A stretch of DNA of 47,053 nucleotides from UBA5232 sp035370405 (GCA_035370405.1 DAOOVT010000006.1:1-47053), one strand, 5' to 3'; positions 36,692 to 45,575 are shown, counted from the first letter of the stretch. A program made the numbers and translations. The notes: generated from the letters alone by a model not told the origin.

Positions 36692-36818
36692 TCCCTAAGG
36701 ACGCAACGTACTGCATAGCTGGTAGTCTTAGTATTGTTATTGGTATTTCCATTGTTCAAATTTGTATACCAAGCGTTACTATTATTATTCTGATTCTCAG
36801 TACTGGACCAAAAATTGT
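36692..36818 (-). repeat. DGR template repeat (TR)
   Basis: Non-coding in place, but read on the minus strand it encodes an FWSSTENQ...SYAVRCVLR pseudo-protein with 13 AAC/AAT codons, the typical DGR mutation-prone codons. It matches the 3' end of the gene at 37085-37933. Of 23 substitutions, 20 are at TR adenines; the other three are cytosines (+ 36721, 36722, 36743). VR has two extra TTT codons. The 17 bases CGTTGCGTCCTTAGGGA at the 3' end are identical in both and are the likely initiation-of-mutagenic-homing region. Confidence 0.95.
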
Positions 36819-36918
36819 AAACCTGCTAATTTTTTAACTCCACCAAAGACCTGATACTAGACATATTTAGTGTAAAAGATCTTTTGTATCTATATACCAC
36901 TTGGGTATAGCAGGTAGG

Positions 36919-36924
36919 ATTATA
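36919..36924 (-). promoter_or_regulatory. possible -10 for the TR-avd transcript
   Basis: TATAAT on the minus strand lies about 100 nt upstream of TR and in its direction. No good -35 is found at normal spacing. TR-avd could also be read through from the variable-protein gene. Confidence 0.3.
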
Positions 36925-37048
36925 TATCTATGCCTCCCTTACAGGCCATTGCCTATGTCGAGGTTGAGAGTGTAAGATCTTGCATGAATATATACTTCCA
37001 CATTCCAGTACAGATTGCAAGCTCAAATTTTAAATTAAAAATAATTTG

Positions 37049-37081
37049 GAATGGGTACAGGACTTACGCCTGTACCCATTC
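37049..37081 (-). other. hairpin/cruciform just downstream of VR
   Basis: GAATGGGTACAG and CTGTACCCATTC form a perfect 12-bp stem with a 9-nt loop (GACTTACGC). It starts 3 nt after the variable gene stop and 10 nt after the VR/TR identity ends. In the BPP-1 DGR a hairpin at this place is needed for target recognition. TR has no such hairpin, as expected for one-way transfer. Terminator function is less likely because no T-run follows. Confidence 0.75.
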
Positions 37082-37084
37082 ATA

Positions 37085-37933
37085 TCATAAATCCCTAAGG
37101 ACGCAACGCACTGCATAGCTTTCAGGCTTAGTAGCGACATCGCTATAGCCACCGTCCAAAAAATGTGTATACCAAGCGTAACTACTATTATCAAACTGAT
37201 ACTCAGTACTGGACCAAAAAGCGTTGCCAGTCACCCAAGATGTGTTTGTCTTCTTGTATATACCATTTACATATGCTTGCAAGAGTTCTAATTGGGATGG
37301 TAAATACCATTTTGTATTAGCTATACCATCCCCATCAGCATCTAGAGAAAGAGTACCACAGGTGTTGATAGCATTACCACAATCAGCATCAGTTCCATTG
37401 TAATTACCCCTAGGTGTAGTAGTATAAAAATTGCACGATGAAATTGTGAACTGATTGGTCATAGAACCTCGACTTGCACTCCAATATAAACCAGTCATCT
37501 CATCATACCATACCTCTGGAGAGGTATTTGTCTTTATCCAACTACTTGTCTCTCCATAATCTGTTAAATCTCTATTGTCCTTTTGTATAAGAGATTGTTT
37601 TTCCCAATCTATAACCTTCATAGAGCCTGTCCTCAAAGTTCTACTACCATCATAGAACTCCACACCTGGCTTTACATCCTCTTCAGATATACCAGTCTCT
37701 GGCACCCACTTAGCAGAAGATATTATCCGATTCCACACTGGTCCTTTACTACCTGTCTCTGTACCATAACCTAATCCCAAGAGAGTATTGTATGTCTCCA
37801 TTAGTATTGAATCTTCTCCAGAATCAGGAGTATTACCACTCTGTTCTGCTAAAGCGGTAGATACTACATATGTGCCTAATAGGAGGATAGCAATTAAAAA
37901 AACAATTAGTGTTTCTAATCTGTTTAACTTCAT
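37085..37933 (-). CDS. DGR variable protein (DUF1566, C-type-lectin-like fold)
   Basis: This 282-residue protein has an N-terminal membrane helix (about 8-28), a conserved stalk ('ILMETYNTLLGLGYGTETGSKGPVWNRIISSAKWVP') and a DUF1566 domain ('EVWYDEMTGLYWSASRGSM', 'CGNAINTCGTL', 'KWYLPSQLELLQAY') ending in VR. In lectin-fold DGR proteins the VR residues form the exposed ligand-binding face, so this is probably a surface receptor with a diversified tip. It heads the unit VR gene-TR-avd. It is divergent from a two-component regulator pair starting 206 bp away. Confidence 0.93.
   Translation of the reverse strand: MKLNRLETLIVFLIAILLLGTYVVSTALAEQSGNTPDSGEDSILMETYNTLLGLGYGTETGSKGPVWNRIISSAKWVPETGISEEDVKPGVEFYDGSRTLRTGSMKVIDWEKQSLIQKDNRDLTDYGETSSWIKTNTSPEVWYDEMTGLYWSASRGSMTNQFTISSCNFYTTTPRGNYNGTDADCGNAINTCGTLSLDADGDGIANTKWYLPSQLELLQAYVNGIYKKTNTSWVTGNAFWSSTEYQFDNSSYAWYTHFLDGGYSDVATKPESYAVRCVLRDL
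37092..37224 (-). repeat. DGR variable repeat (VR)
   Basis: Encodes about residues 237-281 of the variable protein. Relative to TR, 12 of the 13 AAY codons differ (N to A, Y, D, S, Y, H, D, G, Y, D, V, A), and T-to-S, T-to-P and T-to-E changes occur. Invariant stretches are FWSSTE, AWYT and SYAVRCVLR. Two extra TTT codons are absent from TR. Confidence 0.95.
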
Positions 37934-38042
37934 ACTTTAATATATCACACAATTTATTTAATTCTCAATAGCTTGTAATAGCTTATATAAATTACATAAC
38001 TAAGTGATTAATTAACTCCATTTATACTGTTTCTATCTAAAT

Positions 38043-38066
38043 AATATATTTAATAATATATTTAAT
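38043..38066. promoter_or_regulatory. perfect tandem 12-bp direct repeat, possible operator
   Basis: AATATATTTAAT occurs twice head to tail between the divergent variable-protein and response-regulator genes. OmpR-family regulators commonly bind direct repeats of similar spacing. The sequence is very AT-rich, so chance is possible. Confidence 0.35.
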
Positions 38067-38126
38067 CTTCACTTTCGTTTTACCCAACACAATATATTCT
38101 TACACCAATAATATAACATATTCTAG

Positions 38127-38132
38127 TATAAT
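38127..38132 (+). promoter_or_regulatory. -10 TATAAT of the two-component operon, leaderless
   Basis: A perfect TATAAT ends 6 nt before the response-regulator ATG (38139). AAGGA abuts the ATG too closely to act as a normal ribosome site, so a leaderless transcript is likely. Confidence 0.5.
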
Positions 38133-38138
38133 AAGGAA

Positions 38139-38804
38139 ATGAAAATAATAATAGTAGAAGATGAAGAACCTCTTCGAAAAGTAGTCAAACGCTATCTTGA
38201 GAAAAAACTATTTGCTGTAGATGAGGCCGAAGATGGTAAAACAGCTCTCTCAATGATACACGTAAATAATTATGATTGCATTCTTCTAGATCTAAATCTT
38301 CCAGAAATAGATGGAGTAACATTAAGCAAAAAATTAAAAAAGGAGGGATATGATATCCCTACCATAATGGTTACTGCAAGATCACAAATATATGACAAAT
38401 TAGAAGGATTTGATGTAGGTGCTGATGATTACATAACTAAACCATTTAATCTTTCAGAGCTTACTGCAAGAATAAGGGCTGTTGTAAAGAGAAGTAGTGA
38501 CAACAAGGAGAGTATTTTAAAATTAGGAAATTACGAAATCTATCCTGAAAGAAATTATGTTACAGATAGTATTTCCGAAAAACAAATAACACTAAGCAAC
38601 AAAGAAATGGCTGTACTGGAATATCTAGTAAGATACAAAGGAAGAATTATATCTGCTGAAGAGCTAATGGAACACATTTGGGATGGAGATCTAGATTCTT
38701 TCTCTCAAACAGTAAAAACACATATAAAAACATTAAGGCAAAAAATAGACAAAGATAAAAAACTCATAACGACCATAAGAGGAAAGGGATACCAAATTAA
38801 ATAG
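38139..38804 (+). CDS. OmpR-family response regulator
   Basis: The 221 residues comprise a receiver domain (acidic pair E7-D8, phosphoacceptor D51 in 'ILLDLNLPE', switch T in 'MVTARSQ', K in 'YITKPF') and a winged-helix DNA-binding domain ending 'VKTHIKTLRQKIDKDKKLITTIRGKGYQI'. Both domains are intact. The partner histidine kinase follows 133 bp downstream with its own possible -10. Its targets are unknown; the divergent DGR variable protein shares its intergenic region. Confidence 0.95.
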   Translation: MKIIIVEDEEPLRKVVKRYLEKKLFAVDEAEDGKTALSMIHVNNYDCILLDLNLPEIDGVTLSKKLKKEGYDIPTIMVTARSQIYDKLEGFDVGADDYITKPFNLSELTARIRAVVKRSSDNKESILKLGNYEIYPERNYVTDSISEKQITLSNKEMAVLEYLVRYKGRIISAEELMEHIWDGDLDSFSQTVKTHIKTLRQKIDKDKKLITTIRGKGYQIK

Positions 38805-38920
38805 TTCTCTAGTACTTCATAAGGTATATTCTTAAGAAAAAAAGTCCTACTAAAAAATACAAAGATGAAGATTTTGGGTATCAATTAAACCTTAATTTTA
38901 ATATATACAATCTTGTTATG

Positions 38921-38926
38921 TATAAT
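38921..38926 (+). promoter_or_regulatory. -10 TATAAT before the histidine kinase
   Basis: TATAAT ends 11 nt before the kinase ATG (38938) with no Shine-Dalgarno, giving a leader of about 5 nt. Confidence 0.4.
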
Positions 38927-38937
38927 TCCTTCAATAA

Positions 38938-40065
38938 ATGAATAAGATAAAATTCACAAAATCCCTAAAATTTAAAATGACAGTATGGTACTCTGCAGTA
39001 CTTCTTCTCTTCAGTCTGTCATTTGTACTTGCCATGAATATATTCCTAACCCAATACATGAAGCAAAGCATACCTTTCAAACCACTATTTATGTCAAATG
39101 TAATTGAAAGAGAAGTAACAGAGGAAGAAAATGAGCTAATAAAACTGTCTAGGCTTAAAGATCTTGAAAACATCAGAATCATTTCAGTATATTCCGTAAT
39201 ACCTCTTACATTGCTTAGTTTTTTAGTAGGCTACGTTATTGCAGCGAAAATGATAAAACCTTTGGAGGATTTGAGTGAAGAAATTCGTAATAGAGATGTT
39301 AATACTTTGGGAAATCCAATTGAATTCAAGGATACAGGAGATGAAATATCCGTTTTGATAAAACACTTTAATGGTATGTCAGAGAGAGTATACAATTCAT
39401 TCAAAGCACAAAGAGAATTTGTAGAAAACGCATCTCACGAGATTAAAACTCCATTAGCAGTAATCCAAGCAAATTTAGAAATGGTCTTAGATGACAAAAA
39501 TATATCTCGAAAAGAACTCCAGGACCTCCTTAAAGAGTCACATAAATCTGTAACATTCATGAACAAACTAACAGAAGATCTTTTGTTATTTTCTTTACTT
39601 GATACAGAAATTGACACAAAAACAGTCAACCTAATGGATTTGCTTTCTCAAGCAAAGGAACTTGTCTCACCAATCATCAAAGATAACAATTTTGATATTA
39701 ATATAAAAAGTCCAAAAAATATACAAATAAGAGGGAATGAAACCCTTTTGATAAGAGCATTTCAAAACATAATAGAGAACAGCATCAAATATTCAAAAGG
39801 AACAAAACTTGATATAACAGTTGATAAAGATAAAAATGAAATAAATATCTCTTTCAAAGACAATGGACAGGGAATCCCAGCAAAACAGTGCAGTAAAATA
39901 TTTAACAGATTCTACAGAGTCGATAAATCTAGATCCAGAAAATCCGGGGGTAGTGGTCTTGGACTAGCAATTACCAAAGAAATTATACAAAGGCACAATG
40001 GAAGTATAGAATGCATCAGCGATACAGGGAAAGGATGTGAATTCAAAATACACTTTCCTAGTTAA
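38938..40065 (+). CDS. sensor histidine kinase
   Basis: This 375-residue kinase has two membrane helices (about 14-36 and 82-104) around a short extracytoplasmic loop, a HAMP domain (about 105-157), HisKA with H167 in 'ENASHEIKTPLAV', and a HATPase domain with the N box 'NIIENSIKYSKG', G1 'DNGQGIP', F-box 'FYRVDKSRSR' and G2 'GGSGLGLAI'. All catalytic motifs are present. The small sensor loop (about 45 residues) suggests sensing in or near the membrane. Its stop overlaps the convergent gene's stop within a shared TTAA. Confidence 0.95.
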   Translation: MNKIKFTKSLKFKMTVWYSAVLLLFSLSFVLAMNIFLTQYMKQSIPFKPLFMSNVIEREVTEEENELIKLSRLKDLENIRIISVYSVIPLTLLSFLVGYVIAAKMIKPLEDLSEEIRNRDVNTLGNPIEFKDTGDEISVLIKHFNGMSERVYNSFKAQREFVENASHEIKTPLAVIQANLEMVLDDKNISRKELQDLLKESHKSVTFMNKLTEDLLLFSLLDTEIDTKTVNLMDLLSQAKELVSPIIKDNNFDINIKSPKNIQIRGNETLLIRAFQNIIENSIKYSKGTKLDITVDKDKNEINISFKDNGQGIPAKQCSKIFNRFYRVDKSRSRKSGGSGLGLAITKEIIQRHNGSIECISDTGKGCEFKIHFPS

Positions 40066-41780
40066 TCCAACTCAGATTTTCTATCTTTTAGGAAATTACC
40101 CCATAACTCTATAAAATTAAGCATAGCCGTAAAAGGTACTTCTACTAAGTAATTCGTAAAGATTGCAGCTACATTGTACTCTCTCCATTTTGATGACAAA
40201 AATCCTCCCACTTTAGCAAGAGGCACTGTAAAAGCATCAAACATGAAATCCTTGAATGTACGCTTCTCTTCAACATACAGTTCTTTAGACTTTCTTCTCA
40301 CCTCCAAAGCCGCATAAAATGTCATTGCCATAGTAAATGTATCATAGACTACTGAAGTCATTGGAAGCTGTCCTATGTAGAATACAAAGCCAACAAAAGC
40401 AAAGAGTATTACAGTTGAAAATGCAAAGAATCCATTTACAAATAATTTGCTAAATACAGAGCCCTTCTCTTCCATATCCACTTCTATAGCTTCATAATTA
40501 CCACTTCCTTCAAATAACAATCTCTCTCCAGCCTTCAATACTCTTTGAGCATTTTCTTCCTCAGGGGGCTTTATGAACGCTATAAGCAGAAACATAACAC
40601 ACGCTGGTAGTATAAAGTCTATAAGCGTAGCTACAACGTTAAATCCCTCATAGAATAATCTGGCAAGCGGGACTTCAATAAGAAAGAAAGTTACAAAATT
40701 CGTCAATATAACTGAAAGTGTGGAGAATATAGCAGAATTTTTAAGTCTAGTTTTTAGTGTACTTCTACGGTCATTATATTTTTTCTGCATAATCGATAAC
40801 AAAAGATTTTTATCACTGATTGCTGAGACCATAGTTTCTGGATTATCTCTTAAGCTTTCCAAAGCATCGTCAAAAAGTACGAATACTGTACTATATTGAA
40901 CAATTACTTCGTCAAATTTCTTACCTATTTTGCTATTAATATACTCTTCACTTGTTTCTTTAATAGATGCTATGTTCTGTGCAAACCATTCAAGTTCTTC
41001 TCTAGAAAAATTCCTCCAGTTTGGATACTTCCTCCTCAAATACATATATACTATGTAGTTCCTATCTAAATGGTATAGTTTGCGCTGTACTGAAACTCTA
41101 AGCAGGTCAAGTTTAGTTTCTGGATCTACAGTATCTTCAGGGATAACTTTGATTCTTTCATTCATAATTCTAGCCATAGCCTCTATGATTCCATATTCTT
41201 TGACTGGCCTCACGAGAACTTCCTCTATCTCACATGCTGCTATCTCTATGAGAAAGGTTATGAGCATATTACCCTTCTTTAAATCAGTAATACCATAGTA
41301 TTTAACTGTGTAATTGAGAGTGTACAGGTATTTTTTGAGAACATTTGAAACACTATCTATTCTACTTTTTGGTATTTGATGATTAGCAAGATGTCCTCCT
41401 CTAATCAGCTCTTCAGTAACAGTTTTTGCTAATTCATATGAATAATCTTCTTTAAAGGTTCCAGAAACAAGCTTTGGAAAAAGTTTCCTCTTCAAAATTC
41501 TTTCAATTGCATTACGCCTTAGAACATTGTCATCATTCCAATCAATAACTTTTCGAACCTTTTCATAAAATTTGGCGACACCAGATGCAAGTTCATCTAC
41601 ATGAATTTTCGCTTCGTTATTCTCTAGGGATATAAGCTCATCTGCATATTTTTGAGCTGCTGATAATAATTCTTTTCTCAGCACCAGGTCTGACAATGTA
41701 TTGTTAACTTCCGCCTTATTTAGTACGAAACTCTGCGTACCTCCATCATTATTTTTGTTTTTTTCTTTTTCTGTTGCCAT
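40062..41780 (-). CDS. hypothetical multi-pass membrane protein, 572 aa
   Basis: The N-terminal ~335 residues are hydrophilic and helical ('LRKELLSAAQKYADELISLENNEAK...'). Four to five membrane segments follow ('IFSTLSVILTNFVTFFLIEVPLA', 'LIDFILPACVMFLLIAFI', 'LFVNGFFAFSTVILFAFVGFVFYIG', 'VVYDTFTMAMTFYAAL'). I do not recognise the family. It ends convergently with the histidine kinase. It is 44 bp downstream of the ABC exporter pair on the same strand and may be cotranscribed. Confidence 0.65.
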   Translation of the reverse strand: MATEKEKNKNNDGGTQSFVLNKAEVNNTLSDLVLRKELLSAAQKYADELISLENNEAKIHVDELASGVAKFYEKVRKVIDWNDDNVLRRNAIERILKRKLFPKLVSGTFKEDYSYELAKTVTEELIRGGHLANHQIPKSRIDSVSNVLKKYLYTLNYTVKYYGITDLKKGNMLITFLIEIAACEIEEVLVRPVKEYGIIEAMARIMNERIKVIPEDTVDPETKLDLLRVSVQRKLYHLDRNYIVYMYLRRKYPNWRNFSREELEWFAQNIASIKETSEEYINSKIGKKFDEVIVQYSTVFVLFDDALESLRDNPETMVSAISDKNLLLSIMQKKYNDRRSTLKTRLKNSAIFSTLSVILTNFVTFFLIEVPLARLFYEGFNVVATLIDFILPACVMFLLIAFIKPPEEENAQRVLKAGERLLFEGSGNYEAIEVDMEEKGSVFSKLFVNGFFAFSTVILFAFVGFVFYIGQLPMTSVVYDTFTMAMTFYAALEVRRKSKELYVEEKRTFKDFMFDAFTVPLAKVGGFLSSKWREYNVAAIFTNYLVEVPFTAMLNFIELWGNFLKDRKSELD

Positions 41781-41824
41781 ACTAAACCTTTAATTTCACA
41801 TTCTACTACATTTCGAGTACATTA

Positions 41825-43846
41825 TTAACTTTCCTTAATATCTTTTGGAAGTTTGAATTGGCTATTGTATATTGAAGTATAGAATCCATTCTTTTTTAGC
41901 AATTCATTGTGTTTTCCTTTTTCAACTATATCTCCTTTATCCATAACAAGTATAAGGTCGGCATTGCGAATTGTAGAAAGTCTATGTGCTATTACAAATG
42001 TAGTCTTTCCTTCCATAAGTTTGTCCATTGCTTTTTGTATTAAAATTTCAGTTCTTGTATCCACAGAGCTTGTTGCTTCATCTAGAATGAGCATAGGAGG
42101 GTTAGCAAGCATTGCTCTCGCAATTGTTAACAGCTGTTTTTCCCCTTGTGATATGTTATCAGCCTCCTCTCCTATTACAGTATCATATCCATCTGGAAGA
42201 GTATGTATGAAGTGGTCTACATAAGCATTCTTTGCTGCTTGTATTATCTCTTCATCAGTAGCTTCTGGTTTTGAATATGAGATATTTTCTTTAACAGTAC
42301 CATTAAATAACCATGTGTCTTGAAGTACCATACCAAACAGCTTTCTAACATTTTCTCTCTTAATCTCCTTTATTTCTATACCATCTATTTTGATGCTTCC
42401 AGAATCATAATCATAGAATCTCATCAACAGATTAACCATTGTTGTTTTCCCTGCTCCCGTAGGACCTACTATTGCAACTTTTTGTCCAGCTTTAATGTTG
42501 ACACTAAATCCTTTAATTATCTGCCTTTCAGGGGTATATCCAAACTTAACATTTTCAAAAGTAACATTCCCTTTCACATCCTTTATTTCCTTAAAGTCCT
42601 TCACAAGTTCTTTCTCTTCTTCTTCATTCAAGAATTCAAAAATTCTCTCTGCAGCTGCTCCCATAGACTGAAATATATTAGATATATTGGCAGTTTGAAC
42701 AATCGGTTGTGTAAATTGGTTCATATATTGCATAAAGGCTTGGATATCACCTATATTAATTTTCCCTTCTATTACAAATTTCCCTCCAAGCACAGCCACG
42801 GCAACATATCCTCCATTACTTAAAATATTCATTATGGGGAGTAGTAAACCTGCAAAAAACTGCGATTTCCAAGCTGTGTTGTATAACTTTTCATTGATTG
42901 CATCAAACTTTTGCAAGGATCTTTCCTCTCCGTTAAAAGCTTTCACTATGTTATGTCCTCCATACATCTCCTCAATATGCCCATTTACTTCTCCTAGATA
43001 GTTCTGTTGTTGAACAAATAACTTTTGTGATTTTTTAACAATTAGTGATACTAACACTCCACTTAACGGAAGTATTATAACTGCAATTAAGGTTAGTATT
43101 GGATTTATCCTTATCATCATAACCAATATGCCGATTATCATGGCAACAGATGTGATTATCTGTACAATTCCTCTTCCTAGCGTCTGACTTATTGTGTCAA
43201 TATCATTTGTCATTCTACTCAATACATCTCCATATGCATGAGTGTCAAAATATTTTAAGGGAAGCCTAGATATTTTGTTAAAGACATCTTTTCTAAATCT
43301 GTATGTGACTTTTTTCATCACTCCAGACATTATCCATTCAACCAGATAACTCAGACTTGCACTAAGCAGATATATACCTACAAGTAAAGCTACTTTCTGT
43401 CCTATTGCCTCAAAGTTAATCCCAGGCTTGGAAGAAAAATCCATTGCTTTGATATCATCAACCATATCCTGTGGAATTTTTTCTAATGCCTCTTTAGGAA
43501 ACATCTTCAAAACATCTTCTCCCTTGGTACCCTCAGGAAGGACATATCCCTCTGGTAGATTCTTTTTTACTTCGTCATACACAGTAATATGAACATAATC
43601 TGTAACTATCTGATTAGTTATATTTCCCAATATCCTTGGTCCTATTATTGAAAAAACAGTGCTGGTTATTGCAAGTACAAAAACTATGGCAAAACTTTTT
43701 TTGTAAGGAGACATGTAGTGTACTAGATTCTTAATAGCTCCTTTAAGATCTTTCGCTTTTTCCCCTCCTACAAATCTTTGACCCATTCCTCGTCTTTCGT
43801 TCTTTACCGTCCCTTTTATTGTATTTGCTTCATTGCTATCCTTCAT
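41825..43846 (-). CDS. ABC exporter half-transporter (MsbA/LmrD-like), subunit 2
   Basis: This 673-residue protein has a type IV exporter membrane domain (six helices, about 50-395, with an enlarged first outer loop at about 85-140) and an ATPase domain: Walker A 'GPTGAGKTT', signature 'ISQGEKQLLTIARAM', Walker B plus catalytic Glu 'MLILDEATSSVD', and 'VIAHRLSTI'. The signature is ISQGE rather than LSGGQ. It overlaps its partner by 11 bp. With the partner it forms a heterodimer; this subunit supplies the catalytic Glu of one site. Substrate unknown. Confidence 0.92.
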   Translation of the reverse strand: MKDSNEANTIKGTVKNERRGMGQRFVGGEKAKDLKGAIKNLVHYMSPYKKSFAIVFVLAITSTVFSIIGPRILGNITNQIVTDYVHITVYDEVKKNLPEGYVLPEGTKGEDVLKMFPKEALEKIPQDMVDDIKAMDFSSKPGINFEAIGQKVALLVGIYLLSASLSYLVEWIMSGVMKKVTYRFRKDVFNKISRLPLKYFDTHAYGDVLSRMTNDIDTISQTLGRGIVQIITSVAMIIGILVMMIRINPILTLIAVIILPLSGVLVSLIVKKSQKLFVQQQNYLGEVNGHIEEMYGGHNIVKAFNGEERSLQKFDAINEKLYNTAWKSQFFAGLLLPIMNILSNGGYVAVAVLGGKFVIEGKINIGDIQAFMQYMNQFTQPIVQTANISNIFQSMGAAAERIFEFLNEEEEKELVKDFKEIKDVKGNVTFENVKFGYTPERQIIKGFSVNIKAGQKVAIVGPTGAGKTTMVNLLMRFYDYDSGSIKIDGIEIKEIKRENVRKLFGMVLQDTWLFNGTVKENISYSKPEATDEEIIQAAKNAYVDHFIHTLPDGYDTVIGEEADNISQGEKQLLTIARAMLANPPMLILDEATSSVDTRTEILIQKAMDKLMEGKTTFVIAHRLSTIRNADLILVMDKGDIVEKGKHNELLKKNGFYTSIYNSQFKLPKDIKES

Positions 43847-45575
43847 TTTTGAGCTCTTCTTCAGTTAATTGAGATAATGCTATCTCTCTATATACTTTGC
43901 ATGTCTTCATTAGTTCTCTATGCTTCCCAATGCCTACTATCTTTCCTTCGTCCAAGACAATTATCTTATCAGCACTAAGAGTAATTCCTATCCTCTGAGC
44001 TACAATTATTACTGTAGAATTCTTTATCTCTTTTCTTAATTCTTCAAAAAGCTTTGCAGAGGTTCTAAAATCTAATGAGGAGAAGCTATCATCAAATATG
44101 TAAATATCTGGCCTCATTAGCAATGCTCTAGCTATTGATAGCCTCTGCTTTTGTCCTCCTGAAACATTTGTTCCCCCTTCAGCTATTGGATATTTATACT
44201 TCCCTTCAAGCTTAGAGATAAACTCTACACTTTGAGATATTTTAGCTGCCCTTACAACTTCCTCCATGTCAGCTTCAGGATCACCATATTTAATATTTGA
44301 TTCTACAGTTCCTGAAAACAAAACACCCTTTTGAGGAATGTATCCTATCCTTTTTCTTAATTCCTTTTGTTTCATTTCCCTAATATCAACGCCATCTATT
44401 AATATCTGCCCTGAGGACACATCAAAGAATCTAGGTATCAGATTCACTATCGTTGATTTTCCGCTTCCTGTCCCTCCAATTATTGCAGTAATCTCCCCAG
44501 GCTTAGCAGCAAAAGAAATATCGTAAAGAACAGGTACATCCGCATCTGGGTATCTAAATGAGACATTTTTAAATTCTACCAGCCCTCTGGTTTTCCCAGA
44601 TTGTTTCTTTGGCTTTTCTGGATCAACTATACTTAGCTTCGTGGATAAGATTTCAGTAACCCTTTTTATCGATACAGAAGCCCTAGGAATAATTATGAAC
44701 ATAACAGAAACCATTAGAAATGCTACTATTACCTGCATAGCATACTGCATAAATGCCATCATATCACCTATATACAAGCTATTATCTTCAACTAAATGAG
44801 CACCAACCCATATAACTAATATTGTTGTTAGATTAAATATCAGCATCATAATTGGCTGCATAATCCCTACTACTCTGTCTATGAAAAGACGAACCCTTGT
44901 AACCTCATCATTTACTTTACTGAAAATCTCCGCCTCATGCTTCTGTGTGTTAAAAGCCCTTACTACTCTAACTCCTACAATATTTTGTCTAGTCAATAGA
45001 TTAAGCTTGTCTACAAGCTTTTGTATGAGCTCAAACTTAGGAACTGCAAAAACAAAAAGAAAGACTATGAGTAAAGAAAGAATAGTGACCGCTACCGTCA
45101 TTATCCAGCTCATAGATGGAGCTATTGCATAGGCTTTTTGTACCGCCCCTATTCCCATAATCGGTGCTGCAACAACTATCCTAAGTATCATTATCAACAC
45201 GACCTGTATCTGTTGAACATCATTAGTAGACCTAGTAATTAGGGAAGCAGTAGAGAATTTGTTAAATTCCTCCATAGAAAAAGACTCAACTTTACTAAAA
45301 ACATCTCGTCTTAAAGCCTTAGAGAAACCAGAACCTATTTTTGATGCTAAATAACCATTTACTACTGCACATAAAGCACTAATACCTGTAACTCCAAGCA
45401 TCTTTAAACCTGAATCCCATATATAATCCATATCCTTAGCTAAAATCCCGTTATTGATGATATTGGCCATGTAATCAGGAAGCTTCAATCCGGCCATAAC
45501 CTGCACATATGTTAATCCCAATAGGATAATAATCTGTAATACATAAGGTTTTAGATGCTTTAACAAATTCAACAT
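43836..45575 (-). CDS. ABC exporter half-transporter (LmrC-like), subunit 1 with degenerate Walker B
   Basis: This 579-residue protein has six membrane helices (about 10-300) and an ATPase domain: Walker A 'GGTGSGKST', signature 'VSGGQKQRLSIARAL', and Walker B 'IYIFDDSFSSLD', in which the catalytic Glu is Asp. The H-loop reads 'IIVAQRIGI', with Gln instead of His. Such degenerate sites are typical of the first subunit of heterodimeric exporters (compare TM287/288, LmrCD). First gene of the pair; no Shine-Dalgarno is seen. Confidence 0.92.
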   Translation of the reverse strand: MLNLLKHLKPYVLQIIILLGLTYVQVMAGLKLPDYMANIINNGILAKDMDYIWDSGLKMLGVTGISALCAVVNGYLASKIGSGFSKALRRDVFSKVESFSMEEFNKFSTASLITRSTNDVQQIQVVLIMILRIVVAAPIMGIGAVQKAYAIAPSMSWIMTVAVTILSLLIVFLFVFAVPKFELIQKLVDKLNLLTRQNIVGVRVVRAFNTQKHEAEIFSKVNDEVTRVRLFIDRVVGIMQPIMMLIFNLTTILVIWVGAHLVEDNSLYIGDMMAFMQYAMQVIVAFLMVSVMFIIIPRASVSIKRVTEILSTKLSIVDPEKPKKQSGKTRGLVEFKNVSFRYPDADVPVLYDISFAAKPGEITAIIGGTGSGKSTIVNLIPRFFDVSSGQILIDGVDIREMKQKELRKRIGYIPQKGVLFSGTVESNIKYGDPEADMEEVVRAAKISQSVEFISKLEGKYKYPIAEGGTNVSGGQKQRLSIARALLMRPDIYIFDDSFSSLDFRTSAKLFEELRKEIKNSTVIIVAQRIGITLSADKIIVLDEGKIVGIGKHRELMKTCKVYREIALSQLTEEELKNEG

